Shown here: piece after piece, positions 36,953 to 51,165 of the stretch
Layout of the letters: every line of letters starts with the position of its first letter
How positions within the stretch are numbered: position 1 is the stretch's first letter
DNA from: Ascidia mentula
Taxonomy: Eukaryota > Chordata > Ascidiacea > Phlebobranchia > Ascidiidae
Direction: 5' to 3'
Assembly: GCA_947561715.1 (NCBI GenBank)
Contig: OX387203.1
Location: 3,224,001 to 3,288,000 of the forward strand
DNA: 64,000 bases
Made by a program: the position numbers and the translations under genes
Notes under the pieces: generated by a model
The model's input: the letters and a program-made list of their open reading frames with translations, nothing else
Databases searched by the model: none
Told to the model about the DNA's origin: nothing

Positions 36953-39900
36953 GTACAACTGGTCTCATTTCTACATCCATTTGCGTTGTTCGTTTAATGT
37001 TTGTTTAATTGCACCACATCAATGTGCATATACCAGTAACCGTGAATTTAGCAAAAAATTGAAAGGGCTCTTATGGCTCTATGTTGATACAAAAGTCACG
37101 GTATGCCTTGTAAATAAAGTCCAATACAAAAGAATCTACTGAATGCACAGTTGCCATTTTGTCCGCATAGCGGCGCAAAATATTACCAATGTTTCGGTAC
37201 TGATAAGAGTGAAACCTTTACAGTACGTCCATTACTGAGTATAGGTGAGGACGCACAACATACTCCCGTGGGATGTCCCTTTACGTTAAAGAGCAACTCT
37301 CCCCTTGTTAAAGTTTTGTCGTTTCACTATATAACAACCTGGGTACCTTAATCACAGCACAAACCCACCTGACGCACGGTCAAGTTTCGGCCTTGACCCT
37401 TCATAAAACTAGCCTGGATTTCTGTGCTAATTTTTGCCCAGCAGTGTGCGCTACACTTTCAAACAACCCATTGCCAACCACTCTGCCAACACTCTCACTC
37501 TACCAGCAATTAATCGACGTCCCACAAGCTTCAACTCAGGCCCCTTTTTTTCGCGCGCCGTTTGCTTGATTCGTTGACGTCACTAAAGAACGGCGCCATT
37601 TTGTTTTTGCGCTGAGATTTTTCGTCTCTACCAGGTTACCTCATTGCACGTGACAACTGGCGCCTGCGGAGCTGTGGCATTTCAGTATTTGCCACAACAT
37701 ATCACGAATCGTACTTGGCAGGCGATTCTGTGCATCTCGAATTGGACAAGTTTACCGCAGGCTGCTTTTGGACTGTTGTCAGCGAGTTCGGTTGTATATA
37801 TTTTACCTTTAAGCGAAGCGTATGTTGTATCTTGTTCGACAATGTGGTTTGCGCACGACCTGCATAACTGTTTGCATAAAAAACAAATGCACATTTGTCT
37901 AAATCGTTCTAAAAAAATTATTAAATTATTTGGTCTAAAGAATTTACTTGCTTTCCAAAATAAATGACATATTCTTCGCAAGATTTGTGGATGGGTTTTC
38001 CTGCGACACTTTGAACCAACCATTAATCAAAGTATATATTTTCTAAAGGCAACTTGTTCTCAAATTATCCGATTCACGACATGATAGAGCAAGCATGCTT
38101 GACTCAATATCGCATCTAACAATGGCATTGTTTGGCATGCAACTATATAGTTACTACTTCTCATTTTGCAGCGCGTTTCCTGCAACATTGTGGCACAGCT
38201 GCATTGCTGTAGAGAGACCTATCTGTCATGTAAAAACTTTGCAGCATGTAACAATAGGTAATACACAAAGTTGATCATTAATATTTCCACTTGCTTTGGC
38301 GGGCTGTCTGCAAAAATAATTACTCGTTCAACGGCGTATAGTATAGAAGCGAAGCGGGCCTGAACGTTATGGCGGGACATCACACTTTCGCTGCATGAGT
38401 ATCGAAATAGTGTGACTGCGCAAACAACATGCACAAGGGCTTGGGTTACATTTTCCATTGGAACTCAACAATACGAAGCCGTTTCTTGTTCGTTTCCTTT
38501 ACCGTTTCCACCCCATCCGGATTGGCGCGTGCCAGCAGCGATCACAGAAGCGACAAGACCGCTCCGCATGTTTGCCGTCCGGCAAGCAGATTTCGCGGTT
38601 GGGATCGGATGCCCAAAACCGGTTCTCTCTGCGGGAACGCGGGAGAGATTTTCCGTTGCAAGACAGGCCAGCCTTTGAGTTGCGGCGTGTTACTGTCACA
38701 ATTTACACGAGCGTTGCAGCGAAAACGCAAATTCGGACTTGCTTGGTAGCGATGACGACATGGTGCAATGCAACTGATTGACCAAATTTAATGATTCGAT
38801 GTGTGGTTGCTGGTTTCAAAATGACCGTATCGATACCAGTTCTACCCCGTGTGTTTTGTGTTAAATGGACGCTCTACAAGATTTAAAAAAGTACTACATT
38901 GTAATACTGCTAAAAGAGGGGCAAAACAGGTAATTTGTTTTCTGTAACTTACAGACGCGGTCAAACATAACGAGACCCAGCAAAAAATACAAACAATCAA
39001 TCGGTATCGCAATGAGAGGATGCTGCCAATTCGTGCTGCTGGACACTCTGCAGAGATGCATAGGCGTAAAACCCACCATAAAATCCCCGAATGATCTCGT
39101 AGAATTGATTGCACACCATTTCAGAGAATGTCCTCCGACTGAGCACACTATTTCTCTTTGCTAATATTAGAACACGCTTCGCAAGAGCTTGTTAAGGACA
39201 ATTTTCGCGTGTGATCGCGTGGCAACTGGACTGCGGTCCCTTCGTTAAGTTAGAAGCCAAAGGAAACGCCCCGAATACGAAAGAGGAAATTGATTTCTCG
39301 TGGTGTTCTTGTAAGTCTTGTAATCATGACACGGTCATTTTAACCACAAAACAAATACAAGGGGTTTGACCAAAGGGATCTCAGCAAATAGGAAAAGCAA
39401 AACTCAGAGTCTCATCTTTATTATTTGTAAAAAATAAAAATCGCTTTTGTGCCAATCCGCAAGAAAAGGACAAAAATATGTATAAATGTTTTAATTCATT
39501 TAAGTCCTTAGATATTTAATATTAGCATTCACTTTCCTAACAATAAAAAAATAACAAATAATAACCCAAATGGTTTGATATTTTCATTCCATTAAATGCT
39601 TTACTCTCACTTAACGAATTGTGGAACAAGGCGTACCCTTATCGATAAATACGATTTTCATTTAGATTTTTTATTCTGCGAAAGTATCGGCCACTAATAA
39701 TAATGTCCCGTTTTCAGTGCCAAATTGAGAAATGTCGTCCTCTCGCACGAACAATATGCAATGTCGTATTTACCGCAAGCGCCTTTGAGAACATTTCCGC
39801 TTACACGCGAAATGACGAAAACTTACATTTAGGCAAGCGACGTGACAGAATAAAGTGATGAAATTTGGCGTTTTCAAATATGACGCTGGGCAATAATGCT

Positions 39901-42900
39901 TGTCGGGTGAAATTGGACAAAATGTTTTGATGCGAATTTTTGTTGTCATTGATGTTTTTGCCGCATTTAATTTTTCCGCTTGATCAACGCAAAATCAACG
40001 TGGGCACTGCTGCATATTCATTTAAACGTGGAACTTTTGAAGTGAATTTACGTAGATTATTCTTGTACAACTCTTAAACAGTGTAACATGCCTTCAACCA
40101 TCTCACAAACATTAATACAAACTATATATTCTGTATTGGCTACATTATGAATTCATTATATGTAATGAAATTATGAATTCTAACAGTGACATGTTCTGTG
40201 GGGGAAGAATAGTTCTTTAAATTTTATCATTTGTTTGTTATGTTCCTCAAAGACATCCGCGTGTTCCAAATGCATTAACCGCATTTGTCACGAGGCTATA
40301 TCACAACGCCAAGCTATGCCCAACTTAGTTTCACATTTATGCAACGATGTTTCGTTTTTCCCAATGGCTACGTGGAGTTGCACCAACATCCTTATCCTCG
40401 CGTGATGAGGGATGTTCCATCCCTAGTCTCTTTGCTGGTTGCCTGCCAAGTGGCGTGCTTGCCTCCGCGACCGAATCGAGGCGAATGTGATCACGGACGG
40501 GGAACAACGCGAGCTATCGTCGACTTATAAGAGCATTGCCGCTGAATTGCACCGTCACCGCGAGAGCTGCACCGCCCCGTGCCTTATCACGCCTGTGTGA
40601 CGCAACAGAACGCACTTCCGACACAAATTTGCGTGACGTCATGGCCTCGAAGACGTCCAACTCTTGACATGGCGACTGCCTGGGAGTGATTGATGATTTT
40701 CGCTATATTTCGAACTCGTGATGGCCTGTGCAGAACAGCTGGCGAAATGCCTCAGCACGCATGGGATTTTCTAAAGAAACGTGCAGAATTTTTGTGCTTG
40801 TGCATTTGGCGCAAATCTCTGCTTAAAAACAACATAATTTTTACAGAGAAACGAAACTTTTGCCCCAGAAAGCCACAACAATGTCTTTCTCTGCATTGTA
40901 ACATCAAACTATTTGCCTAAATACATTCTGCAGCAAGGGAATTCACCATCAGGGTCGTCGCTCTTTAATTCCCCTTAACACCTCATGCTTTATTAAGATA
41001 CAACTCTCTGGCGAGGATTTCTTCAGCCCGCAGTCCCAGCTAAGCACACGACTACCCCGAATTGAACGGGCGCGAATTAGAGCACACACGCCGGCCGGAT
41101 CTAGAAGTGAAATCGTAATACAAGCGCCCACACAATCCGTCATTTTGTCACCACCAAACTTACCTTAAAAGAGTCCCATTTTCGAACACGTGTATCGCCG
41201 CAAAGCCAGTTTTGTGTGTTCTGGTCTTCACTCAGCATTTGGCAAACTCTCGGAGAGACATCTCCGGTTTGGGCCTTTGAAGCGAATAGACACCTCCGTG
41301 CCTTTTAAGTAAACAGCAACACTGGTGCATTTCGTCAAACTTTCCCAGGAACAAATGCCCGACGTCCAGACAGCGAAAACGCCTGATCCTTGTTCAAGGT
41401 TTCTGCGCTTTTAATTAGACGGAATATGACCCAAAACAGCAGCGTAACCCGAACCCCGAAGCGTCCAGCCGTCCTGGGTTGTGCTGGTCACTGCCATGTA
41501 CTGACCAGCGCGTCGGATCGGACAGCCGCAGACCGCCGTCAGGTGCAGCGGCTTTCCGCAGCTCGCCGTATACAAACACAGCGCTCCTGTGATAAACGAG
41601 CGGAGTCAACGTCAAGTGATATGGATGAGCTCGACGTTGTGTGCACGACTGGCTCGCCAGCCGAAATTCAACAGCGCCACGTTAAACTGACTGGGCCCCC
41701 GTAGAGAGGTAAAAAGTTCATCAGCTTGCGATGTTAATCCAGTGGCCGAGCGGTCGCATAAAGAGACGGTGGCTTCTCGGTTTCGGCGAGAGTGTGAAGT
41801 GATGAATCACTCGAGGTCGTCTGTCCGAGCTCAAGTGTTTTTGTGGGAAGGCTCGACTGCACTCTTTCACTGTTGAATTTTCCAAGTCCTTCCAAGGGTT
41901 TAACGTTGTACAACGGCTGTAATATCCACTATTTATTCCGGTTCGTCTTCGGTTGCTTGGCACATCTTTGCTTTGGCATCCAAGATAATCCAGTCTTCAA
42001 CGCTACACAATGTATATGCGTGAGAATATTTTTTTGTTCTTAACACAAAATAACGTTTTCCTGCTATTCAAATTTTGCAGTGGGGCTTACAGGCCAATTA
42101 AAATCGCTTGGGTTGTGATTACTAAACCTAAAACCTTCCTAGTATTACAATACCTTGGTAAAATAAATCCACGTAACTGGTTAAACAACATTAAAATATA
42201 TTCTTTGGTAAACTACTGGATATAGCCCGCGTTTGTTTGATATGAAGCATTGGTCTGTATGAGGAAAATGCAGTCGTAACTTTAATTTTTAGTTTAAATT
42301 ATACACGACTAATATATCACTAACTTAATCGAATGTTATGAGGTATTCGTAAAATTATCCGGGCAACAAACTTGAATCAGCAAGCTTTCAAAAAAATGGC
42401 GAGCAAAGTCGGTTTCGTGCAAAAAGTAAAATCAATGTTGCGTGTTTTATTTGTTTCAGAAGTTTTGCATTTACTTCTTGTGCTTACGAATTTTGATCAT
42501 CGCCACATAAGTACAGTTTCGTTGAACAATGGTGGTAACTGTCGCCAAAAGTGATGAAAATTTGAATTTTGTGTCGTAATATTTTACATACAGGGTACCA
42601 AGTAGGATTTAAAACTTATTAAGAATGTAATTCAGACGTACAAAGCCAAGCAATTGCGACTTTCATGCATAGCTAACACGATCTGCGCACAAGAAAATTG
42701 CCACAAAAGTTTATAGAAAACGATATTAATTTTATTAGTTTTGGTATTATTCAGCACGACTTGAAACGGTTTTTACGAACGTTTCCACAACTAATTTTCC
42801 TATAAATTGTTTTTTGAGTGGATTTTTTTCCAAGTCAAGTCTATTGAAAAAAATCGTTTCTCCATGACCGGTCCTATATCTTTCTAGCGCATGCGAGATA

Positions 42901-44046
42901 AAGCAAATCAATAAAACCTTGCGATTAACATCAAAATGGCAGACATCTTCGAGCCCCAAATGTCATTCAGCACTTAAACGCAAGCTAAACCTGTCAACCC
43001 TGCAATACTCGTTCTGCCACAAATTCCTTGTTTCCCGAGCTTTTGAGCATTAGAAGCGTAAAGAATTCCTGTAAATCAATGCCCGGTAGCGCACCCTGGC
43101 ATTTACGTGTCGTGTTCCACTTGGCCATGTAAAGAAATTGTGCGCAGTATTTATCAAACTGGAAACCGTGTGTTTTGGGTTGTCAGTTTGTATTTCGTCC
43201 GGGGAACGCGCAACTGAAATTTGAATGTTTTGGGAGTTGTTGTTTTCGAGTCATAGAGTCTGCCCCCTTTGACAAACACCCACGGTTTTGAAACCACAGT
43301 CCTGCCCTGTGTTCTGTGGTTCAAGTTTTTGGGTCACATATGTTGACAATTTAGTGAATGTATTGAGGGAATTTAGATTGTGGGAAATTTAATAAATTTG
43401 ATTAACGACAACAGGATACGTTTGAGAAAGTTTATGGCTGCCAGAGCAAAACCATGTGTGATTTATTTTCTTCAAATTAGCACAATACGTGAAACCATCT
43501 TCCAAATCCTCATTTCCATTTCCGAATTGAAACGTTGCCTAAATCCATAATGACACATTTTAATGATCTCTGTGTTAAAATAGCACTTGCGAAAACAAGT
43601 TATGAAACAGGAAGCTACGCGTTTTGGCGAAATTCGAGCTGCTCAAATTGCAAGTTTTGGTCAGTCTGTAGTTGTATTAAAACGTACGTAGCAAAATGAA
43701 GTGCATCACGTCACATAATCACTTAAAATATAGAATGGACACATGGCATGCCTATCAACATTGATTACTGGATAAGAGTACAATGGTCAGTTTTTTGGCT
43801 TTCGCTGTCGTTGTTGATATTTGGAATGTGGCTTGTTCGCATGCAAAATCCTCAAATCTTGGGTACACAATAACATACCATTAGTTTGTGCTTTTTTCTG
43901 TTACAACGTGGCCGGCCATTTGGAGACGCTGCGCGCTGTTAAGCAACAGTGTATTGCGTTGTGCATTTGCTGGAGCGCGTCAGGTTTTACTCCGATTCCC
44001 AATAGAAGCAGCACGAGAATTTAACCACAGCATATAATATAGACTA
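36953..44046. other. Hox4 upstream / sulfotransferase downstream intergenic DNA
   Basis: No recognisable gene in 7 kb, and no Hox5. Candidate sites are CRE palindromes TGACGTCA at 37575-37582 and 40634-40641, a Hox/PBC-type TGATTAATGG on the minus strand at 38029-38020, and TGATTGATGA at 40687-40696. GC-richer patches lie at about 38490-38700, 40420-40660 and 41000-41720. They carry overlapping frames on both strands but no motif. Confidence 0.5.
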
Positions 44047-44052
44047 TTTATT
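44047..44052 (-). terminator. Sulfotransferase polyadenylation signal
   Basis: AATAAA on the minus strand only about 20 bases after the stop codon, implying a very short 3'UTR. Confidence 0.5.
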
Positions 44053-44072
44053 CCCTAATGACATCGCGAACG

Positions 44073-47011
44073 TCATGGTAATAAGCTGAAGGCAGATCGA
44101 CATGGAGGTAGAGTTTTGTCTGAACAAAACTTTGTCAAAACATTGAAGTGGTCGTTTTTCAATTGAAGCTCTGATGCAACTGGAATGTATCTAAGCTTGT
44201 CCATGACTGTTTTGCAAGCGCTCTGCACTTGCTCCACCGTGCGGAAATCCAAATCACTTCTCCATGCCTTCCAGGTGGCGCTAGAGTTACGCGTTGTTGT
44301 ATAAGGGTCGTTTAAAATGGCATCACGAAGGCTTTCCAAATCGGCTCGTTTGTCTTCCTTTCTTACATTGTGAGCAACCTTTTGGGCTCTTGAGTCGCCA
44401 AGGAAAGCTAGCCTGCCCTGTAACAATGCATGGTACAATGGTGACGCCTGGTTTGGTGCAACAGTCTTGCAATTGTAATGAAGAAACGTTTCATACTGTG
44501 CAATGTTACTGTTCAAAACTAACCAATTTTAGAAAACAAGTTTAATACCTTTGTGTTGGAAATGATCCATTTCTTCAATTGCGGCGTCATAGGTAATCCA
44601 ACAAACTTGTAGATTTCGTCGGCAGTTTGCAATGGACTTTGACAAAAATCTTCGTATCTAAGAAAAAAAAATATTTCAAAAATAACTCCATTGGAATGAG
44701 TTCATTTGTATTTTATGCAAACACAACTACGCAGATGAACATCAACCATAGGGAATGTTCATTCAGTAGACACTCATTACCAACTAAATAAAAATTAATT
44801 TGTTCAATATTGCATCCACCAAACTAAATCAATCAACTGCTTCCAAAAGTGGTACACAAGAATTTCTGTTCAAACTGTAGTACGTACCTTACAACCTTGT
44901 ACTTTCCCTCAAGCCAATTGTTTTTCGGGTCAAAGCCCACGTCTACAGCCTTTTCAATTTTCTTGCATGTATCGTTCATTTTTTCCAAACCCCAGGCGGA
45001 TTCCAGTTTCTGTCGCGAGCCGCTGACTCCCCTGGGATCGCGTACCAGATGCAGCATCTGTAACATGTACAGATACGCTTTGTATCACGTTACACACATT
45101 TATCCGACAATCAGTGGTCGATAGTGTTATCTATTGCACCACACGAAAAACACGAATAATATGATATCGTCTAGGTAAGATTTGCTATTTTTTATAGGTA
45201 TCCATTTACCACACTAAGTTGTGGAAAGAAATAATGTTTGGAAATGTAAATGTTATGTGGTTCTTAGCATAATGCGATGACAAATGTAACATATATGTAC
45301 TTTTATTGCCACTGATGTTGCAATGACCCATTGAACTGCTATTGTCAGCACCTTGTGGATTGCTAATGCAGTAACAGTGACACCATAAAGTCCACCAACC
45401 TTAATATCCAACGACGGGTTTTCGAAAAGAGGCCTGAAGTGCACCAAATCGCAAAAGCGAATGACCTTCATGGCAGTAAGGCTCGAATTCCGGCACATTT
45501 TCGACGCGACTTTGGAATTGACTGGTTCGCAATCCCAGCACTGCTTGTCATGCTTGCAAAATTCCCGGGAACACATTCGCTTGCTCTTCTCCCTGATATT
45601 CAGTAGTCAAGTTAGGTCAGATGTATTCAAATCAAACCAAATCATGTTTAATTTGCAAAAAAGCAACTACGCGTAAGCTATGAAGGTTATCGAGTCTGGC
45701 CAAAGCAAAACCCTCGTATTTGTACTGAGGGTCTCGTATTTGTCTATCATATTGTCTTGCGTCAGTGTTTCAAGCTGGTTCGAATAACACAGCACTGAAT
45801 ATAACATATACCCATATAAGACATTGGTCAATACTGTTTGTCCACAATGTGATTAGATTTTAGGTAAAAAACGCAGAAAACCCGACGTTTTTATGTTGTA
45901 TGCTTAGGTGGATACTACGTGGTAAATGTCACGGACAAGCGGCCAAAATTCCTGACCTAATTAACGCCATCACCCCAGCATTGTTACACTCCGTTGTGCT
46001 GCGTTACCACAAATACCTAAAGTGGGGTAAGTTTTACCTGAAGCAAAAGTTTTCTTCCCCACACTTTTTAATGGATCGGAAATCGCTGATTTTTTTGGAA
46101 CCTTTGTAGGTGGGAAGCGATAGTAGATCTTGAATGTCGCAAGCAAATAACTGTGAAAGATATTCCACCCTTAAATGGTCGTCGTTGGCGCTGCAGCCAT
46201 GTCCGAAGGGCAGTAGGGGCTCAAACATGAAGAAAACGTCAGGACGTTGGTTGAAGAGTTGACCAAGAAACGTCGATCCAGACCGATGGTTTGTCAGTAT
46301 AATAACACCTGTATGAATCAGAAGATAAGTGGTTTAACTACGGTATGTATTGCAACTTGTAATACAATACTCTTTATATAAGATTTATAAACAGGATGCA
46401 GAAAAATGCTTAATCAGAAACATCAACGTTGGAAAATATGCGCAGTGGATAAATTTGATTCAGTAAAACTTGCTTCAAAGTTTGTTAAAAAGACAAGGTT
46501 TCCTTTAACAATCATTTCATCGTTCAGGTTATGAAAACAATGGACGTACTTAGCCTACTATAAACAGGTTGTGGTACGACCGTACGGGCACATAATTTTT
46601 TATTTGTGTTACCGGTAAGGTGGTTGAACACGTAGTTACAACAACAAGATCAACAGGACAAAAGTGGCCTGAGGGCCGATTAAATCTGACACATCTACAC
46701 TGCATCAGACATAATACAATCGGATCAAGTTTACAATTACCTTTGCGGCTTGGTTCTCCGTCGTACCGCAGATCCTTAGCACTCGACATTTTCTTCACAT
46801 TTAGGCCAATATGACTTGTGGGCGTGTTCACAAAGTCCCTCGTAAAGGCGAAAAGACATAGGAAAGCAAATGTGAAGACGGCTGCGCGTATAGTGAAGCT
46901 TCTGTATCTTCGTAGTCTACAGTTGGGAGGAATTGGAAAACCTATCCTTGACATTTCGCTACGCAGGTGCTGTTGTCGCAAGTCGCTCACCCATGGGTTC
47001 CAAGGGGTCAT
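44073..47011 (-). CDS. Carbohydrate 6-O-sulfotransferase (CHST1/3-like), complete, six exons
   Basis: Golgi type II membrane enzyme that moves sulfate from PAPS to the 6-hydroxyl of Gal, GalNAc or GlcNAc in glycans. Exons are 47011-46741, 46308-46038, 45592-45400, 45057-44888, 44657-44549 and 44417-44073 (TGA). All introns are GT-AG and phases agree; the product is 452 residues, a usual family length. Residues 1-38 are a basic cytosolic tail and about 39-56 a membrane anchor (FTIRAAVFTFAFLCLFAF). The 5'-phosphosulfate loop is at about 96-105 (TNHRSGSTFL), followed by GQLFNQ and MFEPL. The 3'-phosphate site is at about 249-260 (LVRDPRGVSGSR). RYEDF is at about 302, and RNSSATWKAW, near 381, is the family's C-terminal block. 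Substrate cannot be read from sequence. The start is the first ATG of an open frame; M20 is an alternative. Divergent from nebulin, with 4.3 kb between the ATGs. Confidence 0.92.
46309..46740 (-). other. Sulfotransferase intron 1
   Basis: A 432-bp GT-AG intron. It contains short palindromic pieces (ggtacgaccgtac) but no identifiable element. Confidence 0.7.
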
Positions 47012-48491
47012 TTGGGTTTTGTGCCCCAGTAAAATTGGGTTGGGGCCAAACGCTGGGTTCGAATTATAATCCAGAATTTTCCAAATGCATGACAGTTAGT
47101 TAATGGCCAAAGTAGCTTAGTGCAGTGCTACTTGTTTAATCTACTTATAAATACGCAGCAGTGTAAGCGCATACCTGAAAAGAATTCATAACAAACATAA
47201 TAAAGTTTATTTCCAAATGAATAACACCAAGCCTTAGACCAGTATTACCGCAAGCGTTACATTCTCCTAAAGTTACAATTGCTTTGGCAACGTTGCTATT
47301 TGTGTTGGCATTAAACGGACAAGGTTTATGCACATCTGTGCGTGACGATATGAGACGGGGGTGGTACGTCGTGTTCATCTGTGTGAGGTACAGACCATGT
47401 TTAAACCCAGATATAGCAGAGACTGGGTACGCTACAAAGTTTATTGTTGTGACCTAAGTCTCGTTACGCACATTGATTATAAAAGACATTTCGTTTTGAT
47501 TTACAATTCATTTCTATATTTAAGCACAACACGCCTTTCAACACTTTACAAAATATTACGCTTCGCAACGATACGCATTGTAGGAAGTTAGTGGCGGAAA
47601 TAAGAGAAATCCACAATACGAATCAACTGCTTGCCACCGCCAGTAGTAGCCTACACATATCTCCTTACTCTATCCATACCCCGTGAAACTTTTCCTTTCA
47701 TTTTATTGAGCGTCTAGACACTTGGTTCCTTTCGGTACTACTCAGTTTGTGCAACATGCTGAAATGGGTTAAAGCGATTGAACTTTGTTTGGAATGGAAT
47801 CTGGGTTACTAACGTACAATGTTTGCCGTGTACACAGAAACAAGTTGGTAGAGCTTTAAACCTTCCCAAGGCAGTACGTAGACTTCCCTTCCTGTATGTT
47901 AGATCTTCGCAAATAACATTTAACTGAAAGCTTCAATAGACAAGATACCTTCACCTATCTAAGACCTATCTCCCTCCTTTACCAGAAGTCAACAACAGAC
48001 GGTCCTTTGAGGAAATCTCTCTGGACTGCTGTGGAATGCGAAGTACTTCACTGCCAATAAAACAACTTTGCGAAATGTGCTGAAAACATAGCGAACAATA
48101 TTCAACAAAGTCACCTTTAACCTTCAACGACCAAAACAAGTTCTACACTGACACACAGGCGCGGTTTGATAAACTGCTATTAAACAGGATGTAACTCCCT
48201 TGGGACAACAATAGCACTTTGTCGGAATCGAAACGTCTTATTACCTCCAGGCCCGGGCGAGCATTTGGCGTCGATTGCCTTGAGCTATTCACGCTTCGTG
48301 CTTCAGTGATTCGCCAATGGCGAGGAAACTTTTTCTTGAGGTCGTTCAGACGGCTTTGTCTCCTCACCGCAAAAAACTTTCAACCGAACGTTCCGTTCAC
48401 TGATGGAAAGCTTTTTGTGACGTTTTGATCCCATCTCAAAATGCATGACGTGCCTTTTTGTTGAGAAAATTTGCACATCTTTTTTGACTAT

Positions 48492-48531
48492 TAAAAGATT
48501 TACAACAATGATTGATAAAAGATTTACAACA
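48492..48531 (+). repeat. Short direct repeat
   Basis: Two copies of taaaagatttacaaca with a 24-bp period. Confidence 0.9.
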
Positions 48532-50776
48532 CAAGTACAAAAAATAACAATGAAATCTAAAACGTTTGTACGTCACAAGACCGTTCGCCAATGCAGCAGC
48601 AAGGCCTTCATTTTTACAAATCGATATAAATTGTCGCATCGATTTTCTATCAGGTCACACATTTGGGAACAACGTATCGTTGCGTCGATCGAATAGTAAT
48701 TAGTTGTGCCTTTACTATTTGTTCAGTTGTTGAACGCGTCACGTGACGTTTTGTAAATATAAAATTCTCAATTACCGAGATGCGCAAGTCGTGCTTTTTT
48801 ACAACAAGTTGCGTTGCCTAACATTGTTTCCCTTTTGTTTGGAAAGCGACAATCACAGCCTCATATCGGTTATGGTCAGATAAGCACTAGGAGTGCGGCA
48901 ACTGGTTGACGTCATCTCAAAGCTTGACGTCTGATACAGAGCTGGTGCCGACACAATACTCGCTTCGAACATATAAGCGTTTTATAATGAGGGTGCGTAA
49001 AGGCATTAAATAGTTCACATTTACTGTTTGAATTTGTTTGGGCAACATGCCTTTAACCTTCATGTATTTCCAATCATTACGATAGGTCTTTTGTTTAAGT
49101 TGCACGTATGTTTGTAGCCATGCCTGTTTATAACTCCATACATACCCCTATACAACCTTCTCTTACGTTATGTTATTAGGTAGATTACAATCTGGAACCG
49201 TGGTAATCAATAAAATCGATATATGTTTACTTTGGAAATAAGTCCGTATTTCCGAAACAATTTAGCAAATTAACCTGACCTTACTCTTCGGTGAGGAAAG
49301 TTCTACATTTCCGTTAGGCAGTGAATTTCATAAAATATGGAAGGCTGTGCGGGGACCATGAAACATTTATGGCTTTAGAATTCTGTTTAGTCAGTTTACT
49401 TCGCGGTGTAAGCTCTTTAAATTGTGCTTCATTGTGCGAGTCAACATGCGCTGCATCGTTTCGTATGCAAAAGTCTGTTCCCAATTTCAAGTGTATGCTG
49501 TGTATAAATTGGCGATTAATGAGTGTTGTGTTATGCATAGCTACCATGTGATATTGCTGCAATGAGGCTATTCTGGCAATCATTTTATCATGAGTAAAGG
49601 CGGAACGAATACATCTGCACTACAATTATCGACAACCACGAGTTTTTGGAGTGCGCGAGATTTAAGGCTACGCAATTCTGCCCTTAGCTGTAATTTACCA
49701 TGTGATATTCATCCACACTTTCTAATGTAGAACGATTAACTTACAGTGGTCATCGAGTTATGTAGCATGTCAGAAGGTCGCGACTTACATTGACGTCGCG
49801 ATTTCATCGCCTCTTCAAGGCCAGCTGTTGGTCGATCACCGTTTATTTTTATCTACTTTGCTCTCAGCAGTAACACTGGTTGAAGTCAGGGCGCCGACAG
49901 CAAACGGCTGGTATTACGAAACAAATTATTGTCAATTTTACTCAGAATCACGTGGGATAGTCTTTTTCTAGCATAAAGCAGTCAGTAGACTTGATCCATA
50001 TGTGTCTTTTCATACCAAACTATATGGTGATTGCTGTTTCTGTAGCAGCTAGTCATCAGTGAGGCATATGGTTTAGGAGTTGAGAACTAGTGAACTATTT
50101 GCCAACATTAGCGCTTTTCATGTTTTACGTGAGTTCCCAAGGCGGCCAGATTCGCCTAAACTAAGCGAGTGTAATATAGGAGTCAATCCAGTTTTAGTTT
50201 GCAGAGATGGGCTGCGAACCATGCACGTTCTACGTTGAATCGTCTTGTCGGAATGTTTTGGCGCAAAAATCTTAACCAGCTAGCATTTGGATGCATTAAG
50301 TCAGTGTTAAAACTGCATTCAAACGTTATGTAGATTCAAATAACAAATGGTTGAGGTGTATTATACTCCGATAGATATAGGAGTTTTTCTTGTGCAGGTA
50401 GATGTCATAAGTATTTTGAGGTTTTATAAACAGCTTGTATGTTTAAAAGTTAAAAATCAATAGAGCTTAACTGTGGAAACACAAATTAGGCAAAATGTGC
50501 CACCTATAATGCTGAATACATAATATTTTGCGCTTTTGGGCTGTTAAAAGTGGCTAAAACTACTGCTTTGACTTATTAAAAGTTGCATTTTCTGTAACAC
50601 GAGGTGCCCAAAACTTATGTCATGTTAATTGAGTTTCATTGTGAGTGCTTTGCAGTGTAACAAACACACTATTCCTAATCAATGTTTTGATTTGTATGCC
50701 GTAATGAATTGACTTCACTATAAGCTGTAATGTTCCCAACACAAAGCTTACATATAGGCATTGACACCCTCGCGTT

Positions 50777-50800
50777 ATGACGTAGATGATGTTGCGTCAC
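50777..50800 (+). promoter_or_regulatory. Pair of CRE-like sites upstream of nebulin
   Basis: ATGACGTA at 50777-50784 and TGCGTCAC at 50793-50800, about 520 bp above the nebulin ATG. CRE plus MyoD-type E-box pairs are a known feature of ascidian muscle promoters. E-box CAACTG sequences lie downstream near 50950 and 51057. Confidence 0.3.
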
Positions 50801-51165
50801 GTCGTGCGATTGACAGCGACAGCCGAAAGTCAGACGTGGTCGTAATGGGTTCTCCATATACACTCTTTTACCTCTGTTCCAGTCACCGAGGTTAACTCTG
50901 TTTTGTCTCAAGGTTCGTTGACAGTTTATAAATCTTATCTATACCACAACTGTTCGGTTGGTTTTTGGATAACATCGTTATTTGAACTTTCTGTTCCTGA
51001 TCCACGGTTGGAAACAATTACCATAAGCATTTAAAAAGGTTAGTCCTTCTTTGTGTCAACTGTTTTGCTTTAACTTATAGAAATAAAATCATTTTGGAGA
51101 GATTTCTTATCGGCAAACAACAGGGCATTCTTTAATGCGCCTATGACCCATATGAATAAAGTTTG

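Noticed and set aside
38412-38781. Overlapping frames on both strands in a GC-rich patch
   Set aside because: Several frames are open at once because stop codons are rare in GC-rich DNA; none shows a domain.
43283-43296. A 14-bp exact match to the WFQNR-coding part of Hox4 exon 3 (minus strand)
   Set aside because: No further homeodomain codons flank it; the match stops at once on both sides, so chance is most likely.
36953-44046. Search for a miR-10 hairpin upstream of Hox4, where it lies in many animals
   Set aside because: I saw no mature-like ACCCTGTAGA sequence on either strand by eye.
47020-47060. GGGTTCGAAT, tRNA B-box-like sequence
   Set aside because: No matching A box or cloverleaf arms around it.
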